Positions 52,285-60,338 of a stretch of DNA of 64,000 nt are shown one piece after another. Each line of letters starts with the position of its first letter. The first letter of the stretch is position 1. The notes under the pieces were generated by a model. The model was not told the DNA's origin. It saw only the letters and a program-made list of their open reading frames with translations, and did not search any database. Origin of the DNA: SZAS-103 sp038316385 (GTDB lineage: Bacteria > Pseudomonadota > Gammaproteobacteria > Xanthomonadales > Xanthomonadaceae). The position numbers and the translations under genes were made by a program. Location of the stretch: positions 1 through 64,000 of the forward strand of contig JBBQAN010000009.1 of NCBI GenBank assembly GCA_038316385.1, given 5' to 3'.

Positions 52285-52510
52285 CCGCTCCTGCGTTCCC
52301 AGCATTCCCGCCATCCTTGGCGGTCACATATTTCCGGCATTCCTGCCATCCATGGCAGTTCGCCGGAAATTGCTCCTGCATTTCCGGCATTCCTGCCATC
52401 CATGGCGTTTCGCCGGAAATTGCTCCTGCATTTCCGGCATTCGCGCCATCCGTGGCGTTTCGCCGGAAATTGCTCCTGCATTTCCGGCATTCGTGCCATC
52501 CATGGCGTTT
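52285..52510. repeat. 50-bp tandem repeat array with hairpin-forming units
   Basis: Three full 50-bp units at 52331-52380, 52381-52430 and 52431-52480, a 30-bp partial unit at 52481-52510, and a degenerate unit at 52285-52330. Each starts TTTCCGGCATTC and contains nested inverted repeats: TTTCCGGC with GCCGGAAA (unit positions 1-8 and 32-39), and GCCAT with ATGGC inside (15-19 and 22-26). Differences between units are mostly single bases. There are no variable spacers, so it is not CRISPR. The array separates the DUF1318 gene from rlmD, and the rlmD promoter sits at its right edge. Function unknown. Confidence 0.92.
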
Positions 52511-52515
52511 ACAAT
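52510..52515 (+). promoter_or_regulatory. Candidate -10 box of rlmD at the end of the repeat array
   Basis: TACAAT at 52510-52515 lies 27 bases before GTG 52543 and uses the last T of the final partial repeat unit. It shares the core TACAATACGC with the acpP upstream region. The corresponding -35 position falls inside the repeat and is weak. Confidence 0.4.
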
Positions 52516-52542
52516 ACGCGCCCGATGGTTTGATGTGATTCC

Positions 52543-53880
52543 GTGGCCCGCAGCAGATTCGACCGAACTCCCTTTGAAGCGCAAATCGATGGCTTGACCC
52601 ATGACGGACGCGGTGTCGCGCGCCGTGATGGCAAGGCCGTGTTTGTGCGTGGCGCATTGCCCGGCGAGCGCGTGACGGCGCAACCGACGGGGCGGCATCG
52701 CAATTTCGACGAAGCATCGATGATCGAGTTGTTGCAGGCATCGCCCGATCGCGTCGAGCCGAGTTGTGCGCATTTCAGCGAGTGCTCAGGCTGCGTGTTG
52801 CAGCACATGGAAGCGTCGAAACAGATCGAAGCCAAGCAGAACGTCCTGCTGGAAAACCTTGAACGCATCGGCCACGTGACGCCAAAGAACGTGTTGCCGC
52901 CGCTCACCGATGTGCAATGGGGTTATCGGCGCAAGGGCCGGTTGTCGGTGAAGTACGTGCCGAAGAAGGAACGCACACTCGTCGGTTTTCGCTCGCAAGA
53001 TCCGCGTTTCGTCGCCGACATCCAACGCTGCGAAACCGTCGTGCCGTCGATCGGTTCGATGATTGGCGCGATCGGTACGATGATCAACACCCTCGCAGGC
53101 AAGCGCGACATAACGCAGATTGAATTCATTGTTGGGGATCATGGCGCGCACGACGGAAGCGGACAAGCCGCGCTGGTGTTCCGCAACCTACAGCCTCTAT
53201 CCGATAGCGATCAGGCAATCCTCATCGCATTCGCCAAAACCAACGATTTCGCCGTATTGCTGCAACCGGGCGGTGTCGATTCGGTGCAGCCGCTGTGGCC
53301 CGAATCGCTCGCGCTGGAATTCGCGCTGCCGGAATACGATGTCACCCTCGCGTTCCAGCCGCTGGACTTCATCCAGGTCAATGCCGGCATGAACGCGAAG
53401 ATGATAGCGTGCACGCTGGAACTGCTCGATCCAAAACCTGACCAACGCATCCTCGACCTGTTCTGCGGGCTCGGGAATTTCACCTTGCCGATCGCACGTC
53501 GCGTTGCGGAAGTCGTCGGCGTAGAGGGCGAGGTCGGATTGGTCGCGCGTGCGCGTGCGAACGCCGAACGCAACGGCATCGGCAACGCGCGTTTCTATAC
53601 GGCCGATCTCGCAGCATCGCTCGCTTACGAGCCATGGATCAACGAACGCTTCGATGCGTTGTTGCTCGATCCACCACGATCGGGCGCCGAAGCGTTACTG
53701 CCGCAGTTGCCGTTGAAGAAGATCGACCGCGTCGTGTATGTGTCCTGCCATCCGGGATCGCTCGCGCGCGATGCGGGTTTTCTCGTGCGCGAGCGCGGTT
53801 ACAAATTGCGCAGCGCCGGCGTGATGGATATGTTTCCGCACACGGCGCACGTCGAAAGTATCGCCTTGTTCGAGAAATGA
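52543..53880 (+). CDS. rlmD: 23S rRNA (uracil-1939-C5)-methyltransferase
   Basis: A 445-residue methyltransferase with an N-terminal TRAM domain (FEAQIDGLTHDGRGVARRDGKAVFVRGALPGERV). The 4Fe-4S cluster ligands are C75, C81, C84 and a later cysteine in IQRCETV. The SAM fold contains LDLFCGLGNFTLPIA, and the catalytic region has LLDPPRSGAEALL and VYVSCHPGSLARD. The usual SCNP is SCHP here, an Asn-to-His change I have seen in relatives of this group. It methylates U1939 in 23S rRNA. GTG 52543 is the only sensible start. Confidence 0.95.
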   Translation: MARSRFDRTPFEAQIDGLTHDGRGVARRDGKAVFVRGALPGERVTAQPTGRHRNFDEASMIELLQASPDRVEPSCAHFSECSGCVLQHMEASKQIEAKQNVLLENLERIGHVTPKNVLPPLTDVQWGYRRKGRLSVKYVPKKERTLVGFRSQDPRFVADIQRCETVVPSIGSMIGAIGTMINTLAGKRDITQIEFIVGDHGAHDGSGQAALVFRNLQPLSDSDQAILIAFAKTNDFAVLLQPGGVDSVQPLWPESLALEFALPEYDVTLAFQPLDFIQVNAGMNAKMIACTLELLDPKPDQRILDLFCGLGNFTLPIARRVAEVVGVEGEVGLVARARANAERNGIGNARFYTADLAASLAYEPWINERFDALLLDPPRSGAEALLPQLPLKKIDRVVYVSCHPGSLARDAGFLVRERGYKLRSAGVMDMFPHTAHVESIALFEK

Positions 53881-53902
53881 CCCTCTGCCAGGAATGCGAT
53901 TG

Positions 53903-54406
53903 ATGGGCATCGAGATCGAACGCAAATTCATCGTCAACGACGACAGTTGGCGCGATCACGTCGTAAAGTCCGTGCGCATGGCGCAGGGTTATCTAAACGA
54001 CATGGCCGCGCTAAGGAATGGAACGCAGCAGGCGTCGGTACGGATACGCATCGCCGGCGCCGAGGCCTTCCTCAACATGAAGTCGCGCGAACTCGGCCAT
54101 ACGCGCCAGGAATTCGAGTACGCGATACCCGTGGCGGATGCCGAAGCCCTGTTGAAACTCTGCGTGGGCGGCCTGATCGACAAGACCCGGCACTACGTGA
54201 CCCACGCCGGTTTCCTCTGGGAAATCGATGTCTTCGAAGGCGAGAACGTCGGCCTGACCGTCGCCGAGGTCGAACTGCCGAGCGCCGACAAGCTATTCGC
54301 AAGGCCCGATTGGGCCGGCCGCGAAGTCACGGACGTGCTGCGCTATTACAATCTCGCCTTGGCCGAACGGCCGTATGCCCAATGGCGTCCCGAGGAGAAA
54401 GCTTGA
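53903..54406 (+). CDS. CYTH-domain phosphohydrolase
   Basis: A 167-residue protein beginning with the CYTH signature ExExK (EIERKFIV) and continuing with the tunnel residues RMAQGYLND, SVRIRIAGAEAFLNMKSRE, RQEFEYAIP, KTRHYVTHAGFLWEIDVFEGEN and VAEVELPS. CYTH proteins act on triphosphate compounds, often as inorganic triphosphatases or thiamine triphosphatases; I cannot choose. ATG 53903 starts the signature properly, though ATG 53894 is possible. Its stop overlaps nagZ in TGATG. Confidence 0.88.
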   Translation: MGIEIERKFIVNDDSWRDHVVKSVRMAQGYLNDMAALRNGTQQASVRIRIAGAEAFLNMKSRELGHTRQEFEYAIPVADAEALLKLCVGGLIDKTRHYVTHAGFLWEIDVFEGENVGLTVAEVELPSADKLFARPDWAGREVTDVLRYYNLALAERPYAQWRPEEKA

Positions 54407-55425
54407 TGCTGGTGATCGGAATTGCAGGAACCACACTGGATGCCGTTGAACGCGACTGGATGCAACACCCGTCAGTGGGCGGCGTGATCCTGTTCGCACG
54501 CAACTTTGAATCGCGCTACCAAGTGACCGATCTTGCCGCCGAAATTCGCGCTGCTTCGCCGCGTCCGCAGTTGTTATGCGTGGACCAAGAGGGTGGCCGC
54601 GTGCAACGGTTTCGCGATGGCTTCGCATCGTTGCCATCGCTCGATGGCTTCGGTCGGATGCATGCGAGCGATGCGAACGGCGCGTTCGCACTCGCCGAAG
54701 AACATGCATGGCTGATGGCTAGCGAGATTCGCGCGCTTGATATCGATCTGAGTTTCGCACCGGTGGTCGATCTCGGACGCGGCAATCGCGCCATCGGCGA
54801 CCGTGCGTTTTCGGCCGATTCTTCCATCGTTTCCGAGTTCGCGCGAGCTTATGTGCGTGGCATGCACGCAGCCGGCATGGCAGCGACGCTCAAACACTTC
54901 CCGGGGCACGGCTCGGTGCTGGAAGATACGCATTTCGATGCGGCGACTGATCCGCGTTCGCTGGAAACATTGCGCGCCGAAGACCTTGTGCCGTTCGTAG
55001 CTGGCATCGACGCGGGTGCCGAAGCGATGATGCTTGCGCATGTCGCCTATCCAGCAGTAGCGCCGGAACCGGCTGGCTATTCGCCGCGTTGGATCAACCA
55101 GATCCTGCGCAAAGAGATGGGCTTTCGCGGCGTGGTTTTTTCCGACGATATCGGTATGGCGGCGGCGCAATCGGCAGGAGGCATTGGCGCGCGCATCGAT
55201 GCACATCTTGATGCAGGCTGCGATGCCGTTCTTGTTTGCGCGCCCGATCTGGTGCCAGATTCGCTGATCGCGATGGACAAGCGCGTTGCGCCACCCGCGG
55301 ATGCGCTGGCTTCGTTGTTCGGCCGCGGCCATAGCAATTGGAGCACACTGCAATCCGATCCACGCCACGCGCAAGCGGTTGCAAGCATTTGCGATAGCGT
55401 GCTTGCAGCAGACATGAGCGCATGA
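54406..55425 (+). CDS. nagZ: Beta-N-acetylglucosaminidase (NagZ)
   Basis: A 339-residue cytoplasmic GH3 enzyme that trims GlcNAc from anhydro-muropeptides in peptidoglycan recycling. PQLLCVDQEGGRVQRFR, KHFPGHGSVLEDTHFD (K163, H164, H176) and the nucleophile D247 in VVFSDDIGM are all present. No signal peptide, as expected. Start at ATG 54406 overlaps the CYTH stop; the end overlaps the next gene by 4 bases. Confidence 0.96.
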   Translation: MLVIGIAGTTLDAVERDWMQHPSVGGVILFARNFESRYQVTDLAAEIRAASPRPQLLCVDQEGGRVQRFRDGFASLPSLDGFGRMHASDANGAFALAEEHAWLMASEIRALDIDLSFAPVVDLGRGNRAIGDRAFSADSSIVSEFARAYVRGMHAAGMAATLKHFPGHGSVLEDTHFDAATDPRSLETLRAEDLVPFVAGIDAGAEAMMLAHVAYPAVAPEPAGYSPRWINQILRKEMGFRGVVFSDDIGMAAAQSAGGIGARIDAHLDAGCDAVLVCAPDLVPDSLIAMDKRVAPPADALASLFGRGHSNWSTLQSDPRHAQAVASICDSVLAADMSA

Positions 55426-55991
55426 CCATCGATCTCGCCACAGCGCTCGCAAACTCCGATCTGCTCCACGATCGCCACGCGATCGACGTCGCCATCGCGC
55501 GCATGGCCGATGCGATTCGCAGCGACTATGCCCAACGCGACGGTCAACTGCCCTTGTACTTGACCGTGATGCACGGCGGCATGTTGTTCGCGTCCGAATT
55601 GGCGCTTGCGCTGGGTCATGGCGATACGCTCGATCTGGAATTCGACTTCCTGCATGCGACGCGCTATCGCGGCGCGACATCTGGGACTGACTTGCAATGG
55701 AAGCATCGGCCTGCGACCTCATTGCGGGGCAGAAGCGTACTGCTCGCCGACGATATCCTCGACGAGGGCTACACGCTTGACGCGATCCGCGCATGGTGCC
55801 TCGAACAGGGGGCTGCCGAAGTGCGCATCGCCGTACTCGCGTGGAAGCGCCACAACCGCGGCGTTGCCGGAATGCGCGCAGATTACGTCGGCGTCGAAGT
55901 GCCGGATCGATACGTCTATGGGTTCGGCATGGACTTCCATGAGCGAGGCCGCAATCTGCCTGCGATCTACGCGTTGAGGGACGACGCATGA
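55422..55991 (+). CDS. Hypoxanthine-guanine phosphoribosyltransferase-like
   Basis: A 189-residue type I phosphoribosyltransferase. The PRPP loop is VLLADDILDEGYTLDAI near 107-123; LTVMHGGMLFASELAL near 48-63 and FDFLHATRYRG match HPRT members. VGVEVPDRYVYGFGMDF near the end is the purine-binding stretch. It salvages hypoxanthine and probably guanine. It overlaps both nagZ and mtnP, so the methylthioinosine phosphorylase product hypoxanthine would be handed directly to this enzyme. Confidence 0.9.
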   Translation: MTIDLATALANSDLLHDRHAIDVAIARMADAIRSDYAQRDGQLPLYLTVMHGGMLFASELALALGHGDTLDLEFDFLHATRYRGATSGTDLQWKHRPATSLRGRSVLLADDILDEGYTLDAIRAWCLEQGAAEVRIAVLAWKRHNRGVAGMRADYVGVEVPDRYVYGFGMDFHERGRNLPAIYALRDDA

Positions 55992-56746
55992 ATTCTGTCG
56001 CGCTCGCGGTCATCGGTGGCACCGGCCTGTACAAGCTGGCCGCGTTCGACGATGCCGAAATGATGCAACGCGATACGCCGTATGGGGAAGCATCCGGCCC
56101 GGTGCGCATTGGCCGATTCGGCGGACACCGCATCGCGTTCCTCGCGCGTCACGGCGAACAGCACGCATTGCCGCCACATCGGGTCAACTACCGCGCCAAC
56201 CTGTGGCTGCTAAGGGAACTCGGCGCAACGCGCGTACTTGCGGTCAATGCCGTCGGCGGCATTACCGAACGCTATGCGCCCCGCGCGATCGGTGTGCCCG
56301 ATCAGATCATCGACTACACATGGGGACGGATTTCCACGTTCTGCGAAGAAGAGGGCGTCGAGGTGCTGCATGTTGACATGAGCGATCCATACACGCAGTC
56401 GTTGCGTGCGCAACTGCTTGCCGCCGCGCGCGACGCGGGCATCGCGGTCGTCGATGGCGGTTGCTACGGTGCAACCCAAGGCCCGCGACTGGAAACGAAA
56501 GCGGAAATCGCGCGCATGCGGCGCGACGGTTGCGATCTCGTCGGCATGACCGGCATGCCGGAAGCCGGCCTCGCGCGTGAACTCAGTCAGGAATACGCGA
56601 GCCTCGCATTGGTCGCGAACTGGGCTGCGGGTTGTGGAGACGCGGCGGAGATCACGATGGACGAGGTGTATGCGAACCTCGAGCACGCGACTGCAGGTTT
56701 GCCGAAGTTGATCGCGGCGTTGCTGGATGCGATCGATCCGCTATAA
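55988..56746 (+). CDS. mtnP: S-methyl-5'-thioinosine phosphorylase
   Basis: A 252-residue member of the MTA phosphorylase family. VIGGTGLYKL, LARHGEQHALPPHRVNYRANLW, NAVGGITERYAPRAIGVPDQ, GATQGPRLETKAEIARMRRDGCDLVGMTGMPEA and ANWAAGCG give the family. In Pseudomonas a member close to this acts on methylthioinosine, releasing hypoxanthine; the coupled HPRT gene upstream supports this assignment. True MTA phosphorylase activity is the alternative. Confidence 0.88.
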   Translation: MNSVALAVIGGTGLYKLAAFDDAEMMQRDTPYGEASGPVRIGRFGGHRIAFLARHGEQHALPPHRVNYRANLWLLRELGATRVLAVNAVGGITERYAPRAIGVPDQIIDYTWGRISTFCEEEGVEVLHVDMSDPYTQSLRAQLLAAARDAGIAVVDGGCYGATQGPRLETKAEIARMRRDGCDLVGMTGMPEAGLARELSQEYASLALVANWAAGCGDAAEITMDEVYANLEHATAGLPKLIAALLDAIDPL

Positions 56747-56803
56747 CCCGCCGCACGACAGATCGGTGTCGCATCGATCTCAACGTCGATACCGCCTTGA
56801 GAC

Positions 56804-57184
56804 CTATTGCTGGTAATGCATGTCGTACGACGCATAGAACGGCGCATGCGGTGGCTTGAACGACAGCGTCTGGTGTGCAAATTCCTTGTTGAAGCATTCG
56901 GCAGCCGACGTCGTCCCCTGTAGCCATGTGCGTGTGACCTTTCCGGTTGCGTCAAGTTCCATTACCACGACGAACGCAGCGAAATCGGCTTTCCTGACGG
57001 GTCGCGGACACTTCTTGAGCATGGCGTCGGATGCCTTGCTCTGCGATTGCACGAGGGCGAGTGTCTGATCACCGTCGAGGGAGGCTGAATCCTTGGCGGC
57101 CAGCGCATTGGCTTGGTCGAACGAGACGTCGGAGGCGAACGCAGCGGTTGCTGCGAAAACAAGCATGGCAAACAGGATTCGCAT
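56804..57184 (-). CDS. Small exported protein of unknown function
   Basis: A 126-residue protein with a clear signal peptide (MRILFAMLVFAATAAFA, cleavage before SDVS). The mature domain includes SLDGDQTLALVQSQSKASDAMLKKCPRP and AAFVVVMELDATGKVTRTWLQG, and ends FYASYDMHYQQ. Two cysteines may pair. The layout recalls periplasmic TonB-C-like energy-transduction domains (VVMELDATGKV then TTSAAEC), but that is weak. AAGGAGAA lies 5-6 bases before the ATG. Convergent with mtnP; follows phzF on the same strand. Confidence 0.8.
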   Translation of the reverse strand: MRILFAMLVFAATAAFASDVSFDQANALAAKDSASLDGDQTLALVQSQSKASDAMLKKCPRPVRKADFAAFVVVMELDATGKVTRTWLQGTTSAAECFNKEFAHQTLSFKPPHAPFYASYDMHYQQ

Positions 57185-57198
57185 GGATTTCTCCTTGA

Positions 57199-58032
57199 TC
57201 AAGGGTCGATGAAGTGTGCTGCGCCGGACACACGGATTGAACTTCCTGCGACGCGTGTGAACTCCGCATGCAGCAGCGAGCGGAATCCCATATCCTCGCC
57301 TTGCACGATGTCGATCGCGCCACCGTGCGGCCAACTGATATCGCGCAGATAACCGGCGAGTGCTGCCGCACCTGCGCCAGTCGCGGGATCCTCGTACACG
57401 CCGCCCGATGCGAATGCATGCCGCGCGTTGAACAGCGTTGGTGTTTGCGCATGCAGCAAGCCGATGGTGATGACGCCCGCTCGACGCATCAACGCGCGGC
57501 CTGCGGCAAGATCGTAAGCCATCGTCGCGAGTTTTCCACGGGTCGCCAAAGCGAGCAACAAATGCGGCGCACCCGCGTACGCGATTGCGGGTGGAATGCG
57601 CGGATCGAGATCGTCGGACGTGTAATCGAACAAAGCGAGGGCATCGGCTACGAGTGACGAATCCAGCGCTTCGCTGTGCGTATGCGGCGACTGCAGCGCC
57701 GCAGACATGCCACTGCCGGCGCAATGCCCTTCCACGGTGATGTGCGCATCGTTGAGCACCAGCGCGAACATGCCGTCGCCGTGATCAAGTGCGAGCGCCG
57801 CGCCCAGCGCGATCGTCGCGTGCCCGCAGAACGGCACTTCCGACTCCGGCGAAAAATAGCGTACGCGCCAGGCCTTGCTGATCGGTGTCGCGAATACCGT
57901 TTCCGAATAACCGATCTGCGCGGCAATGCGCTGCATTGCGCGCGAGTCCGTCAGGTCGTCCCCGACCCACACGCCGGCCGGATTGCCGCCGATGCCGCCG
58001 TCGGAAAACGCTGCGATGCGCCGAAGGTTCAT
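57199..58032 (-). CDS. PhzF-family isomerase/epimerase-like protein
   Basis: A 277-residue protein of the PhzF/YddE fold, made of two similar halves. The catalytic glutamate is E44 in GYSETVFATP; FSPESEVPFCGHATIALGAAL is the first-half signature and GGVYEDPATGAGAAALAGYL the second. Substrate is unknown: there is no phenazine cluster nearby. Its end is 14 bases before the small exported protein gene, so they are probably one transcript. Confidence 0.88.
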   Translation of the reverse strand: MNLRRIAAFSDGGIGGNPAGVWVGDDLTDSRAMQRIAAQIGYSETVFATPISKAWRVRYFSPESEVPFCGHATIALGAALALDHGDGMFALVLNDAHITVEGHCAGSGMSAALQSPHTHSEALDSSLVADALALFDYTSDDLDPRIPPAIAYAGAPHLLLALATRGKLATMAYDLAAGRALMRRAGVITIGLLHAQTPTLFNARHAFASGGVYEDPATGAGAAALAGYLRDISWPHGGAIDIVQGEDMGFRSLLHAEFTRVAGSSIRVSGAAHFIDP

Positions 58033-58210
58033 TTCTCCGAGACCAACACCTGTGATGATGAATGATGCGCTAATCAGGATGGAAATCCAGTTGCGGCGAA
58101 CCGCTGATCAGGATTTTGGACTTCACGTGATCATCCATACCATGAACGAATCCGTATCGATCGCAATGAGCCATCATCTCGACAATCCAGTGTAGTGTCC
58201 GCCTTCAACC
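58033..58210. other. Leader and gap left of the first MITE copy
   Basis: No gene is recognisable. Together with the MITE copy and the 107 bases after it, this makes a 437-bp stretch without coding sequence between phzF and the SOUL-family gene. Promoter of the leftward phzF transcript should lie here. Confidence 0.4.
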
Positions 58211-58362
58211 GGTATTGTTGAAAAACTCGCCAGCTCAGTCTGATGTCCGAGAAATCTGCCACGAGAGTACGATTTCCAGAGCAGAAGACCAAAATTTCGA
58301 TGAAACCCAATCGTTTTCGGGGTGCTTTCGATGCGATTGGAGTTTTTCAACAGAATCGACCC
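58211..58362 (-). mobile_element. MITE-like element, copy 1 (complete, reversed)
   Basis: A 152-bp element with terminal inverted repeats: left GGTATTGTTGAAAAACTCGCC and right GGAGTTTTTCAACAGAATCG. Reversed, its interior aligns along its full length with copy 3 (shared blocks CCCCGAAAACG, GGTTTCATC, ACTCTCGT and GCGAGTTTTTCAAC). No coding capacity. The parent transposon is not identified. Confidence 0.82.
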
Positions 58363-58469
58363 ATTGCGGAAGTTGGGGAGCGTCCGCTTTCCGTCAAGCT
58401 AGGCGTCGATCATTTCACCTGATCGACAGTCGTCGCGAATCGGTGTGGTGCGACGATGAACGCTTGAGT

Positions 58470-59084
58470 TCACTTGCCGATAGGAATCATCACCTCATTG
58501 CGGCGCAGGAACCCGAGCGTCCACGGTGGGTTGTACTGCGCCAGCGACCACGGGCCTGACGAATGTAGATGATGCGTCGTGACCCATGAAGCGAGTTCGG
58601 ACGCTTTCTGCTTGACCAGTTCGGGCTTCGCCACGCCCGAGAATCGCAACACAGCAAAACGCATCGGAGCGATCGTACGCAACTGCACGCGCTTGTCATC
58701 TGGTTCGGGCAACGTTTGCAGCGTGTAGTTGTGCGGCATCGTGAATCGCACGACCCAGCCGCCATCGCTTTGTGTCTGGGCTACTGGCGCCGTCATCGCG
58801 ATGCGCGTGCCCGCCGCTGGCGATTGCGTCACCGGTGCGGTCATCGCGATGCGCTGTTTTGGCTTGTTGCCTCCGAAGATGTAACCGGCGAGCAATCGGA
58901 ATCCGCTGCTTGCAGCTTCCTTCTGCGCACCTGCTATCTCGACTTCGGCTACCACCAACGCGGGATACTGGCGGATCTCAAAGTCGCCTTCCCGAAGTAT
59001 CGACATGAACCCAGGTTCTTCAACAGCCATGGCTGATCCCGTGAAATTCCCAAGCAGTAACAAAAACGGGATAAGGAAGCGCAT
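58470..59084 (-). CDS. SOUL-family heme-binding protein, exported
   Basis: A 204-residue protein with a signal peptide (MRFLIPFLLLLGNFTGSAMA). The SOUL/HBP fold is marked by EPGFMSILREGDFEIRQYPALVVAEVE, FRLLAGYIFGGNKPKQRIAMTAPV, a repeated RIAMTAPVAQTQSDG and WVVRFTMPHNYTLQTLPEPDD. The duplicated IAMTAPV segment around residue 100-115 is common in bacterial members. Heme binding is inferred from the family, and bacterial function is unclear. Start ATG 59084 chosen because the longer reading has no hydrophobic leader at its beginning. Confidence 0.88.
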   Translation of the reverse strand: MRFLIPFLLLLGNFTGSAMAVEEPGFMSILREGDFEIRQYPALVVAEVEIAGAQKEAASSGFRLLAGYIFGGNKPKQRIAMTAPVTQSPAAGTRIAMTAPVAQTQSDGGWVVRFTMPHNYTLQTLPEPDDKRVQLRTIAPMRFAVLRFSGVAKPELVKQKASELASWVTTHHLHSSGPWSLAQYNPPWTLGFLRRNEVMIPIGK

Positions 59085-59171
59085 TCGCGTGGGGCAAACG
59101 AAGCGCGATGTGATGGGTTTGCAAGTCGTCACGTTCGATGCCAGGTGATTGAATGAGTAGGTAGACGGCGT

Positions 59172-59918
59172 TCATGCGGGCAAACGAACCATCGGCCGCA
59201 CTGCCGAGAATCCACCATCGAGATTGAGTGTCTGTCCGGTCATCCAGCCCGATGCATCGGACAGCAGATATTCGGCGAGCGCGGCCGCTTCGTCGGCTTC
59301 GCCAAACCGACCAAGCGGATATTGCGCACCCGCCTGGCTGGCGCTTCGTTCATTGCCCAAGAGCCGAGCCGACATCGGCGTGCGCAACAATCCCGGCGCG
59401 ATGACATTCAGTCGCACTCCCGAACCCGATACGTCTGCAGCCAGCGATCGCACCAACGCTTCCACGCCCGCCTTCGCAGCGGCGATTGCCGGGTGATTGG
59501 GTGTGCCAGTACCGGCAACGACGGAGCTGAAGAAAACGCCGGAGCCACCGCTGTGATCCCTTGCCAGTGCGGCCAACCACGTCTTGAGCATGAAAAATGC
59601 ACTATCCAGATTGGCTGCCAACACCGCTCGCCACGCATTTTCATCGGTGCGCGCGATGGGCGCTATCAAGGTGCTGCCGACGCAATGCGCCAGTGTCGCT
59701 GGCACATGGCCCAAGCCTTGGGTTGCCATCGCCATGGCATGCTCGGCACCCGCGTAACTGCTGACATCGGCGACGACCACAAGATCGCCTTCATGTGCGT
59801 CTACGCGATCTGTATCACGTGTTACCAGAACACACCGCCAGCCTCGGCTGCGCAGCCGCACCGCCAATGCCTGGGCCACGCCACCACTGGCTCCTGTAAT
59901 CAAAACCGAATTGCTCAT
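59172..59918 (-). CDS. Short-chain dehydrogenase-like protein lacking the catalytic tyrosine
   Basis: A 248-residue SDR fold. The cofactor motif is TGASGGVA (8-15) and the C-terminal end ASGWMTGQTLNLDGGFSAVRP is FabG-like. The active-site serine S132 is present (FFSSVVAG), and lysine K149 is present, but the position of the tyrosine, 13 residues after the serine and 4 before the lysine, is I145 (HPAIAAAKAG). Without Tyr the normal proton-relay chemistry is unlikely; the protein may bind cofactor, use another residue, or be non-catalytic. Sits in a region with other oxidoreductases. Confidence 0.82.
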   Translation of the reverse strand: MSNSVLITGASGGVAQALAVRLRSRGWRCVLVTRDTDRVDAHEGDLVVVADVSSYAGAEHAMAMATQGLGHVPATLAHCVGSTLIAPIARTDENAWRAVLAANLDSAFFMLKTWLAALARDHSGGSGVFFSSVVAGTGTPNHPAIAAAKAGVEALVRSLAADVSGSGVRLNVIAPGLLRTPMSARLLGNERSASQAGAQYPLGRFGEADEAAALAEYLLSDASGWMTGQTLNLDGGFSAVRPMVRLPA

Positions 59919-60338
59919 CTCGATCCTGCCAACCCGCTCGTGACGGAAAGTGGTCACTGCAATCGATCAGCGGTGAACATGACGTGATGCTGCAGGGTTC
60001 CGGGACGAGCATAGTTTTGTTTGAACGCCTTCGAGGCCATAACGTCGCGGCAGCGAATACTTCTTTCACACACAAAAGAGTTGCTAGTCGAAGCCTTGAA
60101 GCTCAAGAACCCAGCCGGTGTTTTGGACCCGCATCTGGGAGGAGGACGTTTTTGAACGGACCGCTTCGGGCGGGTCGGCAACTGTTTTCTGGTGGTCGCA
60201 GTTCGACTTTTTTCGGTCACTCGCAAGCGGCAGGTTTGGGGCACTCAATTTGTGCATTGAGCCGTCAATGCCACCATAAAAAGTGTACAACGTCGCTAGT
60301 TGATCCGGCCGTCCTTAGGTCTCGCAAGGAGATCGTTC
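59919..60338. other. 420-bp gap without a recognisable gene
   Basis: AT-rich patches and a GC-rich middle, no frame resembling a known protein. On the minus strand a stretch beginning MHKLSAPNL reads for about 60 residues but has no recognisable family or ribosome site. The promoter of the quinone-oxidoreductase-like gene should lie near its right end. Confidence 0.4.

Noticed and set aside
52285..52510. Possible CRISPR array
   Set aside because: Units follow one another without variable spacers and carry internal inverted repeats; no cas gene is near.
60084..60290. Minus-strand 68-residue frame in the gap before the MDR gene
   Set aside because: No ribosome site, no recognisable family and overlapping alternative frames; not enough to call a gene.
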